Of a stretch of DNA of 64,000 nt, positions 7,871 to 17,351 are shown in pieces. The notes below the pieces were generated by a model. It was not told where the DNA came from. It made no database searches and saw only the letters and a list, made by a program, of their open reading frames with translations. Source of the stretch: Nocardia asteroides (lineage in GTDB: Bacteria; Actinomycetota; Actinomycetes; Mycobacteriales; Mycobacteriaceae); assembly GCF_900637185.1 (NCBI RefSeq), contig NZ_LR134352.1, positions 6,190,001 to 6,254,000 on the forward strand, given 5' to 3'. Position 1 is the first letter of the stretch. Every line of letters starts with the position of its first letter. The translations under genes and the position numbers were made by a program.

Positions 7871-8761
7871 CTACTCCGCCCAGGATTCGATGATCGTGCG
7901 CGCGATCGAGATGGATCCGGGCACCAGCAGCCGCGCGCCCTGATCCCGCGCCGACCAGTCCCCGGCGCGCAGGGCCGCGCGGACCTCCTCGCGGGTGAAC
8001 CAGTGCGCCTCGGCGATCTCGCCGTCGGAGAACACCAGTTCCTGCGCCGGGTCGCCGACCGCGGCGAAGCCGACCATCAGCGAGCGCGGGAACGGCCACG
8101 GCTGGCTGCCGAGGTAGGTGACGTCGGTGACATCGACGCCCACCTCCTCGTGGATCTCGCGGACGACACAGCGTTCGAGCGATTCGTTCGCCTCCACGAA
8201 GCCGGCCAGCAGCGAGAACATCGTCGCGGGCCAGCTCTGCTGACGGGCCAGCAGTACCCGATCGGCGCCGTCGTGCACCAGGCAGATGATGGCCGGGTCG
8301 ATCCGCGGGAATTCCTCCTCGCCCGCCGCGGTGAGCCGGGACCAGCCCCCGCGCGACAGCGTGGTCGTCGTCCCGTCGCCCCCGTGGAAGCCGGCCCGGT
8401 CGTGCCAGTTCAGCAGGGCATAGGCGGTGGCCAGCAGGTCGGCGGTGAAATCGTCGACGGCGCCCAGCGCCCGCAGATCCTTGAGGGTGCCCTCCAGCTC
8501 GGGCTCGCGCACGGCCCACAGGTGGCTGCCGTCGGCGACGCCGAGGAACACCGCGCCGACTCCGGGCTGTTCGCCGAGGGTGACGGCCGCGTCGAGGACG
8601 ACGCCGGCGCTCTCCACCCGCACCCGTCCGCGCGCGTCGACGCGCAGCACCTTGGCCTTACCCCACCCCTCCCGCAGCGCGTCCGGATCGAGCCGGACGT
8701 GCTCGGCACGGTCGATGGCAGAACGCGACAGCAGCGGAACGTCTTTCAGGCGAAACGACAC
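7871..8761 (-). CDS. nudC: NAD+ diphosphatase / RNA decapping Nudix hydrolase NudC
   Basis: This 296-residue NudC hydrolyses NAD(H) and can remove NAD caps from RNA. The Nudix box (G-x5-E-x7-REIHEEVGV) spans about residues 187-209, and the NudC signature SQPWPFPRS follows at 219-227. The usual four-cysteine zinc ribbon between the N-terminal and catalytic domains is missing. The matching stretch (residues 117-143, around GFHGGDGTTTTLSRGGW) has no cysteine, and only C160 and C198 occur nearby. The gene matches Rv3199c in position. It starts at ATG 8761. Confidence 0.92.
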   Translation of the reverse strand: MSFRLKDVPLLSRSAIDRAEHVRLDPDALREGWGKAKVLRVDARGRVRVESAGVVLDAAVTLGEQPGVGAVFLGVADGSHLWAVREPELEGTLKDLRALGAVDDFTADLLATAYALLNWHDRAGFHGGDGTTTTLSRGGWSRLTAAGEEEFPRIDPAIICLVHDGADRVLLARQQSWPATMFSLLAGFVEANESLERCVVREIHEEVGVDVTDVTYLGSQPWPFPRSLMVGFAAVGDPAQELVFSDGEIAEAHWFTREEVRAALRAGDWSARDQGARLLVPGSISIARTIIESWAE

Positions 8762-8794
8762 ACTCCGAGCCTAGCCCGCGGCGCCGTCCCCGGA

Positions 8795-9853
8795 CTACTT
8801 GGTGGCGGCGCGGCGGATGTAGAGCAGCTTGTCGCCGGAATCGAGCGCGTCGACCTCGGGTTCGCCCACCCGGATGAGGGTGCCGTTGCGGACCACGCCG
8901 AGCACGATGTCGCTCAGGTGCCGCGGCGAGCCGCCGACCTCGCCGGGCTCCACCTCACGTTCGGCGACCGCGAAGCCCGCCTCGGGCGTGAGCAGGTCTT
9001 CCATGACCTCCACGACCGTGGGCGTCGTGGTGGCGATGCCGAGCAGCCTGCCCGCGGTCTCGGAGGACACCACCACCGAGTCGGCGCCGGATTGGCGCAC
9101 CAGGTGGGTGTTCTCGGCCTCGCGGATGGCGACCACGATCTTGGCGGTCTTGTTCAGTTCACGCGCGGTGAGGGTGACCAGGGTGGCGGTGTCGTCGCGG
9201 TTGGTCGCGACGATGACCGCGGCGGCGCGCTGCACGCCGGTCAGCCGCAGCACGTCGGACTTGGTGGCCGAGCCGTGCACGGTGACCAGTCCCGCGTTCG
9301 CCGCCGCTTCCAGCGCCACGGCGTCGGTGTCGACGACCACGATCTCGGACTGCTGCACCCCGTCGCCGATCATGGCGTCGATCGCGGTGCGTCCCTTCGT
9401 GCCGTAGCCGACGACGACGGTGTGATTGCGCACGGTGTGCCTCCATCGCTGAATCTTGAACGCCTGCCGCGACCGTTCGGTGAGCACGCTGAGGGTGGTG
9501 CCGACCAGCACGATCAGGAACAGGACACGCAGGGGGGTGATGACGATCGTGTTGATCAGGCGCGCCATCGGGCTCACCGGGGCGATATCGCCGTAGCCGG
9601 TGGTCGACAGGGAGACGGTCGCGTAGTACATCGCGTCGAGGAACGACAGCTCGTCGCCGGTGTTGTCGCGGTAACCGTCGCGCCCGATGTACACCACGGT
9701 GGCCGCGGCGAACAGCAGCCCGATCGCGAACAGCACGCGCCGGGTGAGCGAGATCCACGGGCTGGTCTGGGCCGCCGGGATCCGCAACATCCCGACCAGC
9801 GCGTAGTCCGGACTGGTACCGAGCCCGATCGGGCGGCGGGGGTCCCCCAGCAT
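8795..9853 (-). CDS. Two-TM potassium channel with RCK (TrkA-N/TrkA-C) domain
   Basis: This 352-residue ion channel subunit has a first membrane helix at ~39-57, a pore loop with the K+ selectivity filter TTGYGD (84-89), a second helix at ~99-122, then a cytosolic RCK domain beginning VVVGYGTKGRTAID and a C-terminal TrkA-C lobe. It should assemble as a tetramer gated by a ligand of the RCK ring. It matches Rv3200c in size and position. ATG 9853 is chosen because GAAAGGA lies 9 nt upstream; a longer in-frame extension overlaps adnB and lacks support. Confidence 0.93.
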   Translation of the reverse strand: MLGDPRRPIGLGTSPDYALVGMLRIPAAQTSPWISLTRRVLFAIGLLFAAATVVYIGRDGYRDNTGDELSFLDAMYYATVSLSTTGYGDIAPVSPMARLINTIVITPLRVLFLIVLVGTTLSVLTERSRQAFKIQRWRHTVRNHTVVVGYGTKGRTAIDAMIGDGVQQSEIVVVDTDAVALEAAANAGLVTVHGSATKSDVLRLTGVQRAAAVIVATNRDDTATLVTLTARELNKTAKIVVAIREAENTHLVRQSGADSVVVSSETAGRLLGIATTTPTVVEVMEDLLTPEAGFAVAEREVEPGEVGGSPRHLSDIVLGVVRNGTLIRVGEPEVDALDSGDKLLYIRRAATK

Positions 9854-9938
9854 CGCGGTCGTCCTTTCGCTCGGCCCGTCACCGATCCGTCGGGAGCCGG
9901 GACAAACCCGGAGCCTACTGCCTGTGCGGGCGAGGGGC

Positions 9939-12900
9939 TCAGTCGACGTCCGGGACCGGCGCGGCGTCGCGGATGAGCTGTTCGAGTTCACGCGGGCCCG
10001 CCAGTTCGGCGGGCGCGATGGTGCGCCCGGACCGCACGTAATGGAATGCCGCGCCGACGCGTTGGAGCATCTGGTCCTCGCTCGCGCCGGTGCGGGCGGC
10101 CATCAGCCGGGCCCAGGCCAGCCGGTAGACGGCGAGCTGCATGGCGACGGCGGCTTCGTCGGCGGGTCCCGGCTCGGCGCCGGTCTTCCAGTCCACCACC
10201 ACCCAGCGTCCGCCCGGTTCGGCGAACACCGCGTCCATCCGGCCGCGGATCACCGTGCCCGCGATGCTGGTCTCGAACGGCACCTCCACGTCGATCGGGT
10301 TGCGGTGCGCCCACGGCGATCGCCGGAACGCGGCCTGCATGGCGGCCAGTTCGCGGTCGGCGCGCCCGAGCTCGGCGGCACTGTCGGCGGCGCCGGGCAG
10401 TTCGTCGAGCCCGAGCAGCTGTTCGGTGCCGAACCAGGACTGCACCCAGGCGTGGAAGGCCGTGCCGCGGCGGGCCATCGGGTTGGGTGGGTACGGCAGT
10501 GGCCTGCGCAGCCGGGCGGCGAGGCGGGTGGGGTCGGCGCGCAGTTCCACCAGGGCGGTGGCGGGGAGCTGGCCGGGCAGTTCCACCTGCTGGTCGGCGA
10601 GTTCGGCGGCGGTGAACTCGGCGAGCAGCGCGTCGACGTCGGTGGCCCAGCCCTCGGGGTCGTCGGCGTCCGGGTCGTCGGGAACCGCCGGGCCCGACCG
10701 CAACTGGTCCAGGGCGTCGCGGACGAGCGCCGCGCCCTGTTCGATCGGGTCGCGCCGGTTGCCGAGCGGGTCGCGCGGCCACGGCGCGGTGGGCGGGTTG
10801 TCGGCGAAGGGGTTGACGGCGTCGGGCGGTGGCTGTTCGTCCCAGCGCGCGATGGTGGCCACGCCGAAGGCCGGACTGCCGGGGTCCTCGTTGGCCTGCT
10901 TGAGTTCGAGCAGGAACTCCGACGGGCCCTTCTGGGCCGTGCCGGTCTCGGGCCAGTAGAAGGCCGAAACCAGCAGTACCCGTTCGGTTCTGGTGAGCGC
11001 GACATAGAACAGGCGGCGTTCCTCGTCGAGGCGGCGGCTCTTGAGCGCGTCCTTGTGGTCGACGAGCGCGCGCTCGAGTTCGGCACGGTCGCCGACCCCG
11101 CTCAGGTCGAGCACCGGGACGCCCTCGGAGGCGTCGGGCTGGGCGCGGTCGCCGCGCAGCGCGGTGGGCAGTTCGGCCAGCGCGCCCAGCCAGGTGCTCA
11201 GCGCGGTGGTGGACGGGAACACCGACGCGCTCACATGCGGCACGGCGACGACTTCCCACTCCAGCCCCTTGGCCGCGTGCACTGTGAGCACCTGCACCCG
11301 GTCGCGGGCGACCTCCACTTCGCCCGGCTCCAGACCGTTCTCGACGGATTCGGCGGCGGTGAAGAAGGCCAGCAGACCGCTCAGCGAGGCCCGGGTGTCG
11401 GCCGCGTAGCCGGCCACCACCTCGGCGAACGCGTCGAGGTGCTCGCGGCCCGCGCCGCCGCCCGCGATGGCCCGCCGGGCCTGGGTCTCCACTCCCACCC
11501 CGATGGTGCGTTCCACGTCGGCCACGAGTTCCACCAGTGGCTGACCGCTGCGCTCGCGGAGCGCGGCCAGTTCCGCACCGAGCGCGGTGATACGGGTGAA
11601 CCCCGACTCCGAATAGTGCTCGGGCGAACCGGGATCGGCGATGGCGTCGGCCAGGCCCGCCTGTTCGGTGGGTTCCGGCGCGACCTCACGCAGGGCGGTG
11701 GCCAGCCCGGCGGCGTCGGTGATCGCGTCGCTCGCGTCACCGGACAGGCTGCCGATGGACAGCATCCGGGCCCGCCGGGCGAGGGCGGCGAGATCGGCCA
11801 CACCAAGGCGCCAGCGGGCACCGGTGAGAATCCGGATCGCGGCGCTGCCGGTGCCCGGTTCGGCGATGAGCCGCAGGGTGGCGACGATATCGGCGACCTC
11901 CGGGGTCGCGAGCAGCCCACCGAGGCCGACGATCTCGACCGGCAGGCCCTGCTCGCGCAGTGCTTCCGCGATCGGCGCGGCATCGGCGTTGCGCCGGATC
12001 AGCACCGCCGAGGTGGGCGGCGGCTGCTCGGCTTCGCGGGCCGCCGCCCATTCCCGGGCTATCCGCTCGGCGATCCAGTCACGTTCCTGGGCAACGGTTT
12101 CGGTGAGCGCCAGTTCGACCACGCCCGGCTGCGCCGCCGGTTTGGCGCGCAAGGCGTCGACGGTGGCGCCACCCGCGGCCTTCGCGCGCAGCCGCAGCGG
12201 ATCCGCCACCAGGTTCGCCAGGGCGAGCGCTTCGGGCGGGTTCCGCCAGCTGGTGAGCAGCGGCAGGATCGGCGCGGGAACGCCGGGCGCGGCGGGGAAG
12301 TCGGTGGCGAAGCGCGGAAGGTTCGCGGCCGAGGCGCCACGCCAGCCGTAGATCGACTGCATGGGGTCGCCGACCGCGGTCACGGCCAACGTGCCGGGGT
12401 CCCCGTTCGCGCCCGCTCCCGTGCCGGGTCGACCGGCGGTCAGGTCCGGAGAGCCGGTGCCCGGCCCGTGGTCCCGCATGACCGAGGTCTGGTCGGCCGC
12501 ATCCACGGCCGGCACCGGCTCGGCGACTTCTTCTGTCCCCCACAGCATGTCGACATCGGGTGGCGGCGCGCTGGGCGCCCGCTCCCGCACGCGCACCGGC
12601 CGGGGCCGATCCTGCCGCACCGCCTCGGCATTGCCGAACAACGCCGACAGCAGCACCCGCTGCGCGTGGCCGGTGTCCTGGTACTCGTCGAGCAGCACCA
12701 GCTTGAACCGATCCCGTTCGGCGGCGGCGACTTCCGGATGGTCCACGGCCAGCTGCGCGGCCAGCGACATCTGCGAGCCGAAATCCAGCGCGCCCCTCCG
12801 GTTCAGCGCCTCGGCCAGCTGCCGGACCAGGGGCAGCAGGCCCACACGCTCGCGCTGCGCGTCGACGACGGCGGTCAGCGCCTTGCTCGGTCCGCCGCGC

Positions 12901-13541
12901 TGTCGCGGTCCCGCGGGCAGCGTGTAGACCAGTTTCTCCAGTTCGGCGTGGGCCTCGGCGAGCTGTTCGGGTTCCACCAGATGCTCGGCGAGCTGCCCGG
13001 ACAGCGCGAGCACCGCCTCGGTCACCGAGACCGGGGTGCGATCGGTGTCGAGGTCGCCGTCCCAGGACCGCACCACCTCGTGCGCCAGCTGCCACAGCTG
13101 GGTCTGGGTGAGCAGCGCGGCCGACGGTTCCACCGGCAGCAACAGCCCGTGCGCGGTGAGCAGCCTGCCCGCGTACGAGTGATAGGTGCTGATCTCGGGT
13201 TCGGCGCCGGAGATCAGCGTGCGCAGCGCGCCCGACGGATCGATCTCACGCACCAGCGGCGACCCGGCCAGCCGGGCCAGGCGGGTCCGGATCCGGGAGG
13301 TCAGCTGCTGGGCAGCCTTGCGGGTGAAGGTGAGCCCGAGGACCTCGTCGGGGGCGACGAGCCGGTTGGCCACCATCCACACCACGCGCGCGGCCATGGT
13401 CTCGGTCTTGCCCGCGCCCGCACCCGCCACCACCAGGGTCGGTTCCGCGGGGGCGGCGATGACGGCCGCCTGTTCGGCGGTCGGCGGCGGCAGCCCGAGC
13501 GCGTCGGCCAGCCGCTGCGGGGTGACGCGCACGCCGCTCAC
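9939..13541 (-). CDS. adnB: ATP-dependent DNA helicase-nuclease subunit AdnB
   Basis: This ~1200-residue UvrD-like motor plus RecB-type nuclease has Walker A (VVAGAGAGKTETM, near residue 40), [42 protein letters not shown], and C-terminal nuclease motif VVDWKTG with a preceding EVPFETSIAG. AdnAB resects DNA double-strand breaks in mycobacteria (AdnB = Rv3201c). It is longer than the M. tuberculosis protein (1101), mainly through a low-complexity insert between the motor motifs (roughly residues 325-380). The start is the GTG at 13541, which overlaps the adnA stop by four bases (GTGA), coupling the two subunits. Confidence 0.93.
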   Translation of the reverse strand: MSGVRVTPQRLADALGLPPPTAEQAAVIAAPAEPTLVVAGAGAGKTETMAARVVWMVANRLVAPDEVLGLTFTRKAAQQLTSRIRTRLARLAGSPLVREIDPSGALRTLISGAEPEISTYHSYAGRLLTAHGLLLPVEPSAALLTQTQLWQLAHEVVRSWDGDLDTDRTPVSVTEAVLALSGQLAEHLVEPEQLAEAHAELEKLVYTLPAGPRQRGGPSKALTAVVDAQRERVGLLPLVRQLAEALNRRGALDFGSQMSLAAQLAVDHPEVAAAERDRFKLVLLDEYQDTGHAQRVLLSALFGNAEAVRQDRPRPVRVRERAPSAPPPDVDMLWGTEEVAEPVPAVDAADQTSVMRDHGPGTGSPDLTAGRPGTGAGANGDPGTLAVTAVGDPMQSIYGWRGASAANLPRFATDFPAAPGVPAPILPLLTSWRNPPEALALANLVADPLRLRAKAAGGATVDALRAKPAAQPGVVELALTETVAQERDWIAERIAREWAAAREAEQPPPTSAVLIRRNADAAPIAEALREQGLPVEIVGLGGLLATPEVADIVATLRLIAEPGTGSAAIRILTGARWRLGVADLAALARRARMLSIGSLSGDASDAITDAAGLATALREVAPEPTEQAGLADAIADPGSPEHYSESGFTRITALGAELAALRERSGQPLVELVADVERTIGVGVETQARRAIAGGGAGREHLDAFAEVVAGYAADTRASLSGLLAFFTAAESVENGLEPGEVEVARDRVQVLTVHAAKGLEWEVVAVPHVSASVFPSTTALSTWLGALAELPTALRGDRAQPDASEGVPVLDLSGVGDRAELERALVDHKDALKSRRLDEERRLFYVALTRTERVLLVSAFYWPETGTAQKGPSEFLLELKQANEDPGSPAFGVATIARWDEQPPPDAVNPFADNPPTAPWPRDPLGNRRDPIEQGAALVRDALDQLRSGPAVPDDPDADDPEGWATDVDALLAEFTAAELADQQVELPGQLPATALVELRADPTRLAARLRRPLPYPPNPMARRGTAFHAWVQSWFGTEQLLGLDELPGAADSAAELGRADRELAAMQAAFRRSPWAHRNPIDVEVPFETSIAGTVIRGRMDAVFAEPGGRWVVVDWKTGAEPGPADEAAVAMQLAVYRLAWARLMAARTGASEDQMLQRVGAAFHYVRSGRTIAPAELAGPRELEQLIRDAAPVPDVD

Positions 13542-16500
13542 TCGTCGGTCACCTGCCGTCCGGTGTCCTGCACCGGGCAGCTGCCCGTCACCGGGCAGTG
13601 CCTGCACCCGTCGTTGCGGACGGCCAGGTAACCCGGCCCGCGGGTGGCGGCGGCGGCATCGTGGATCGTGGTGCGCCAGGTCTCGAGGCCTTCGGCGTCG
13701 AGCGCGGTCTGGGCGCGTTCGGTGGCGCCGGTCTTGCGGTTCGGTTTGGCGACGTAGACCAGCCGCGCACCCCCTGGGTCGGCGGGAGCCTCGGTCTCCT
13801 CCTCGTCGAGGGCGCCGTGGGCGGCGGCGACCTGATAGGTGGCGAGCTGGGCGTGGTCGGCGGTGGACTTCTCCGAGACGGGGTTCTTGCCGGTCTTCAC
13901 GTCGACGATCACGAAGCGCCCCTGCGCGTCCCGCTCGAGCCGGTCGATCCGGCCACGGATCCGCACCGCGCGCTCACCCTCGGCGCGCGCGGGCAGCACG
14001 CAGTCCACCGGCACCTCCACCCCCGCCTGGGTGAGTTCGCCGCGGGTGGCGCGCACCCAGGCCAGGAAGGTCTCCAGCATGGCCTCGGTGCGGCGCAGTT
14101 CCTGCCGCGAGTGCCAGCCGTCGGCCGGGTCGACGGTCTTCCACGCCTGTTCGAGGGCCGCGCGGACCTGCGCTTCCGGCACCTCCCCGGCCAGTGCCTG
14201 GACCAGCGTGTGCACGAGATTGCCCTTCACCGCGTGCGGGTTGTCGCCGTCGGTGCCGCCGTGGCGTTCCAGCGCCCAGCGCAGCGGGCAGCTGCGCAGC
14301 AGTTCCACCGTCGACGGGGAGAGCCCGATCGGGGAATCGTCGTCGTCCCACAGTTCGCGCTCGGAGCTGAGTTCGGCGGTGCCGTACCAGTCGCCGGGGT
14401 CGGTGCCGGGGACCCCGGCGTCGGCGAGCCGGGCCAGCTGGTGGGCGGCTCTGGCGCGCCGGTCGGGGTCGGTCGCGAGATCGCAGACCACGCCGCGCAG
14501 TTCGGCGACCAGCGCGTGCATCACCAGCGCGCGCCCGGGGTCGGCGACCGGCAGGGCGCCCGGCTCGCCGGTGTCGTCGTCACCGAGCAGTTCGGTGAGG
14601 AATCGCGACGGCACCAGATCCTGGTCGCCCGCGGCGGATTCGACCGCGGTGACCAGCAGCGACCGCCGCGCCCGGCTGCACGCCACCAGCAGCAGCCTGC
14701 GTTCCTCGGCCAGGATCGGCGCCGCCCGGCTGGTCGTCGCGCCGGGATCGACCCCGGCGACCAGGTCGACGAGGTCCTCGGTGTGCAGCAGCGTGCCCCT
14801 GGCGCGCGGGTTGGGCCAGATGCCCTCCTGCACGGCGGCCACCGCCACCACATCCCATTCCCGGCCCGCCGCCGCGTGCGCGCTGAGCAGCGACACCGCC
14901 TCGCCCTCGGCGGCCAGCGGCCTGCCCTGCTGCGGAATCTGCTGGTGCAGCAGGTATTCGACGAAACCGTCGATACTCGCCTTGGGCAGCCGGTCGACAT
15001 AACCCGCGGCCGCGTCGAACAGTTCCACCGCCGCGTCCAGGTCCCGATCGGCCTGCATGCCCGCGGCGCCGCCGCGCCGCGATTGCCGGAACCAGCGACG
15101 TTCCAGCCGCGAGCTGGTCCACAGCGTCCACAGCACGTCTTCGAGACCCTGGCCCCTGGCCTGAGTCTCACGCGCCTTGCGCACCGCGCGCAGGACTCGT
15201 TGCAGCGGTGCGGCTTCCACCTCGGTGAGGCCGTCGAGCAGCCGTTCCTCGCCGATGCCGACGATGAGGTCGCGCAGCACCTCGGCCGAGGACTGGTCGA
15301 TGAGCGGCACCGCGGGCGGTTCCGGTTCCGGGCGGGGCGGACCGGCCAGGACCGGCGGTGCGGCGGGCAGGGTCTCGGCGTCGAGGACGTCGATGTCGTC
15401 GGGCAGGCGGTCGGCGATGTCCCAGTCGGGTTCGGGGTCGGGGCGCAGCGGGTCGTCCGGATCCGGTGGGGGCGGGAGCCATTCGTCGTCGACGCGGTCG
15501 GGGTCGGGTAGTTCCGGTGGCGGCGGAGCGGGCTCGTCCCACAGGTGGAACTGGCCGCCGCCGTCGGCGTAGGGGTCGGCCGCGGCCAGCGCGCCCGTGC
15601 GCTCCAGGTCGAGGACCGTGCGGCGCACACCGCGCCGCAGCCGGCGCAGCGCGATCTGATCCGCGCCGCCCAGCGGACCGGACAGCAGGTCCATGGCGTC
15701 CTCGGGGGAGAACATCGCATCGATGGCGCGGCGCGACCCCGGCCGCGCCGGGTCCCCCGCGAGCAGCACCCGCAACGCCAGCACCATCCACGCCGCGCCT
15801 CGCCTGCGCGCCAGCGGTTCGGCCACCGCGGGCCTGCGCACCGGCACCCCCGCCGCCAGCAGGGCCCGCCGCAGCGGCGCCAGCGACAGCGGAACCGAGC
15901 GCACGATCACCGCCATCGACGACCACGGGATGCCGTCGGTGAGATGGGCGCGACGCAGATGATCGGCGATCAGCGCCGCTTCCTTCGCCGCGGTCGAGAG
16001 CACCCGGACCCGCACACTGGACTCGTCGGCCTCGCGCGGATCATCTTGCGCATCAGGAGGATTCGTCACCGGCGTCGCATCACCGCGCACGTCATCCGGA
16101 CCGGCGGGCCGTCCCGGAACTTCCCACCGTGACGGATCTTCCGCGCTCCGTGACTCCTGCCCCGGGAGCACCCGGTGCCGCGCGCTGCCCGGCAGCCGCG
16201 CCGCGATCCGCGCCGTGGCGAGGCGGATCGGCGCACCGCTGCGATGGTTGTGCCGCAAGATGATCCGCCGCTGCGGCACCGTGTCGAGCTCGGTGAGGAA
16301 GCGGGCGTCGGCGCCCCGGAAGGTGAACACGCCCTGGTCCGGGTCGCCGGTGATCACCGTGCTCGCGCTGCCGCTGCCGACGGCGCGCACCAGGGTGGCG
16401 GCTTGGGGGTCGAGATGCTGGGCGTCGTCGACGAGCAGGTAGCGGATCCGGTCGCGTTCGCCGGCGAGCAGATTGCGGTCACCGGCCAGCGCGTCGAGGG

Positions 16501-17263
16501 CCGCGCCGACCAGTTCGGCGGCGTCGAGGGCGGGCGCGGTGGCTTCCGGCGCGGCCACACCCACCGACCAGCGCAGCATCGAGGCCTGCTCATAGCGCTG
16601 GAAGAAGCGGCCCGCCGCCACCCAGGCGTCGTTGTCGTGTTCGCGGCCCAGCGCCATCAGGTCCTCGGGCCCGAGCCCGCGTTCGGTGGCGCGCAGCAGC
16701 AGGTCGCGGAGTTGTTCGGCGAAGCCGCCCAGCGCCAGCGCCGGGTGCAACCGCGGCGGCCACAGGCCACGCGCGCCCGCCTCGATGTCGTCGAGGTCGC
16801 CGCGCAGCATCTCCCGCAGCACGGCGTCCTGTTCGGCGCCGGTGAGCAGCCGGGGCGGCGGGTTGCCGTGCAGGTCGGCGTGGCGGCGCAGCACCGAGAA
16901 CGCGTAGGAGTGCAGGGTCCGCACCATCGGTTCCCGGCTCGCGCCCGGGATGCCGCCGGCATGCGGGCCCAGCTGGGTGGTGATGGCGTCGCGCAGGGCG
17001 GCCGCGGCCTGCTTGGTGTGGGTGAGGACCAGGACGGCGGCGGGGTCGGCGCCGTCGACGATCCGCGCGGTGACCAGGTCGACGAGCAGCGCGGTCTTGC
17101 CGGTCCCCGGTCCGCCGAGCACCTGCCACGGCAGCCAGCCGGGGCGCGGCGGGGCGGGCTCGGCCTGCTCGGCGAACAGCGCGCGAACGTCGGCGCCCCA
17201 GGCCCGCGGCCGGGGCGCCCGCGTCGTCCGGCGCACGAGTCGCACCGAGCTATCCGATCGCAC
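13538..17263 (-). CDS. adnA: ATP-dependent DNA helicase-nuclease subunit AdnA
   Basis: This ~1241-residue partner of AdnB has Walker A VLGGPGTGKTALLV, motif II LLVDDAQHLDP, DPDQGVFTFRGA, an SAHAAAGREWD segment and the nuclease motif IVDVKTGKNP. Cysteines at LLRSCPLRW and at the C-terminus (CRHCPVTGSC) give a C...CxxCxxxxxC pattern like the iron-sulfur staple of AddB-type nucleases. A large acidic, proline-rich insert (PPPELPDPDRVDDEW... region) makes it longer than Rv3202c (1055 residues). The start is uncertain: GTGs lie at 17323, 17296, 17266 and 17263, with none behind a clear ribosome site. The gene is divergent from the lipV-like gene. Confidence 0.9.
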   Translation of the reverse strand: MRSDSSVRLVRRTTRAPRPRAWGADVRALFAEQAEPAPPRPGWLPWQVLGGPGTGKTALLVDLVTARIVDGADPAAVLVLTHTKQAAAALRDAITTQLGPHAGGIPGASREPMVRTLHSYAFSVLRRHADLHGNPPPRLLTGAEQDAVLREMLRGDLDDIEAGARGLWPPRLHPALALGGFAEQLRDLLLRATERGLGPEDLMALGREHDNDAWVAAGRFFQRYEQASMLRWSVGVAAPEATAPALDAAELVGAALDALAGDRNLLAGERDRIRYLLVDDAQHLDPQAATLVRAVGSGSASTVITGDPDQGVFTFRGADARFLTELDTVPQRRIILRHNHRSGAPIRLATARIAARLPGSARHRVLPGQESRSAEDPSRWEVPGRPAGPDDVRGDATPVTNPPDAQDDPREADESSVRVRVLSTAAKEAALIADHLRRAHLTDGIPWSSMAVIVRSVPLSLAPLRRALLAAGVPVRRPAVAEPLARRRGAAWMVLALRVLLAGDPARPGSRRAIDAMFSPEDAMDLLSGPLGGADQIALRRLRRGVRRTVLDLERTGALAAADPYADGGGQFHLWDEPAPPPPELPDPDRVDDEWLPPPPDPDDPLRPDPEPDWDIADRLPDDIDVLDAETLPAAPPVLAGPPRPEPEPPAVPLIDQSSAEVLRDLIVGIGEERLLDGLTEVEAAPLQRVLRAVRKARETQARGQGLEDVLWTLWTSSRLERRWFRQSRRGGAAGMQADRDLDAAVELFDAAAGYVDRLPKASIDGFVEYLLHQQIPQQGRPLAAEGEAVSLLSAHAAAGREWDVVAVAAVQEGIWPNPRARGTLLHTEDLVDLVAGVDPGATTSRAAPILAEERRLLLVACSRARRSLLVTAVESAAGDQDLVPSRFLTELLGDDDTGEPGALPVADPGRALVMHALVAELRGVVCDLATDPDRRARAAHQLARLADAGVPGTDPGDWYGTAELSSERELWDDDDSPIGLSPSTVELLRSCPLRWALERHGGTDGDNPHAVKGNLVHTLVQALAGEVPEAQVRAALEQAWKTVDPADGWHSRQELRRTEAMLETFLAWVRATRGELTQAGVEVPVDCVLPARAEGERAVRIRGRIDRLERDAQGRFVIVDVKTGKNPVSEKSTADHAQLATYQVAAAHGALDEEETEAPADPGGARLVYVAKPNRKTGATERAQTALDAEGLETWRTTIHDAAAATRGPGYLAVRNDGCRHCPVTGSCPVQDTGRQVTDE

Positions 17264-17351
17264 CACGTCGGCTATTGCAACAGACCAGTACGACACGCCA
17301 GCACTCCCCCACCGGAGGGACACGCTGCGCCGTCCGCGCCGACCGGCCAGA

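Noticed and set aside
9924..13631. Very long open frame on the strand opposite adnB
   Set aside because: It mirrors the codon structure of adnB, whose motifs are clear. The product is Gly/Arg/His-rich with no domain, which is typical of antisense frames in high-GC DNA.
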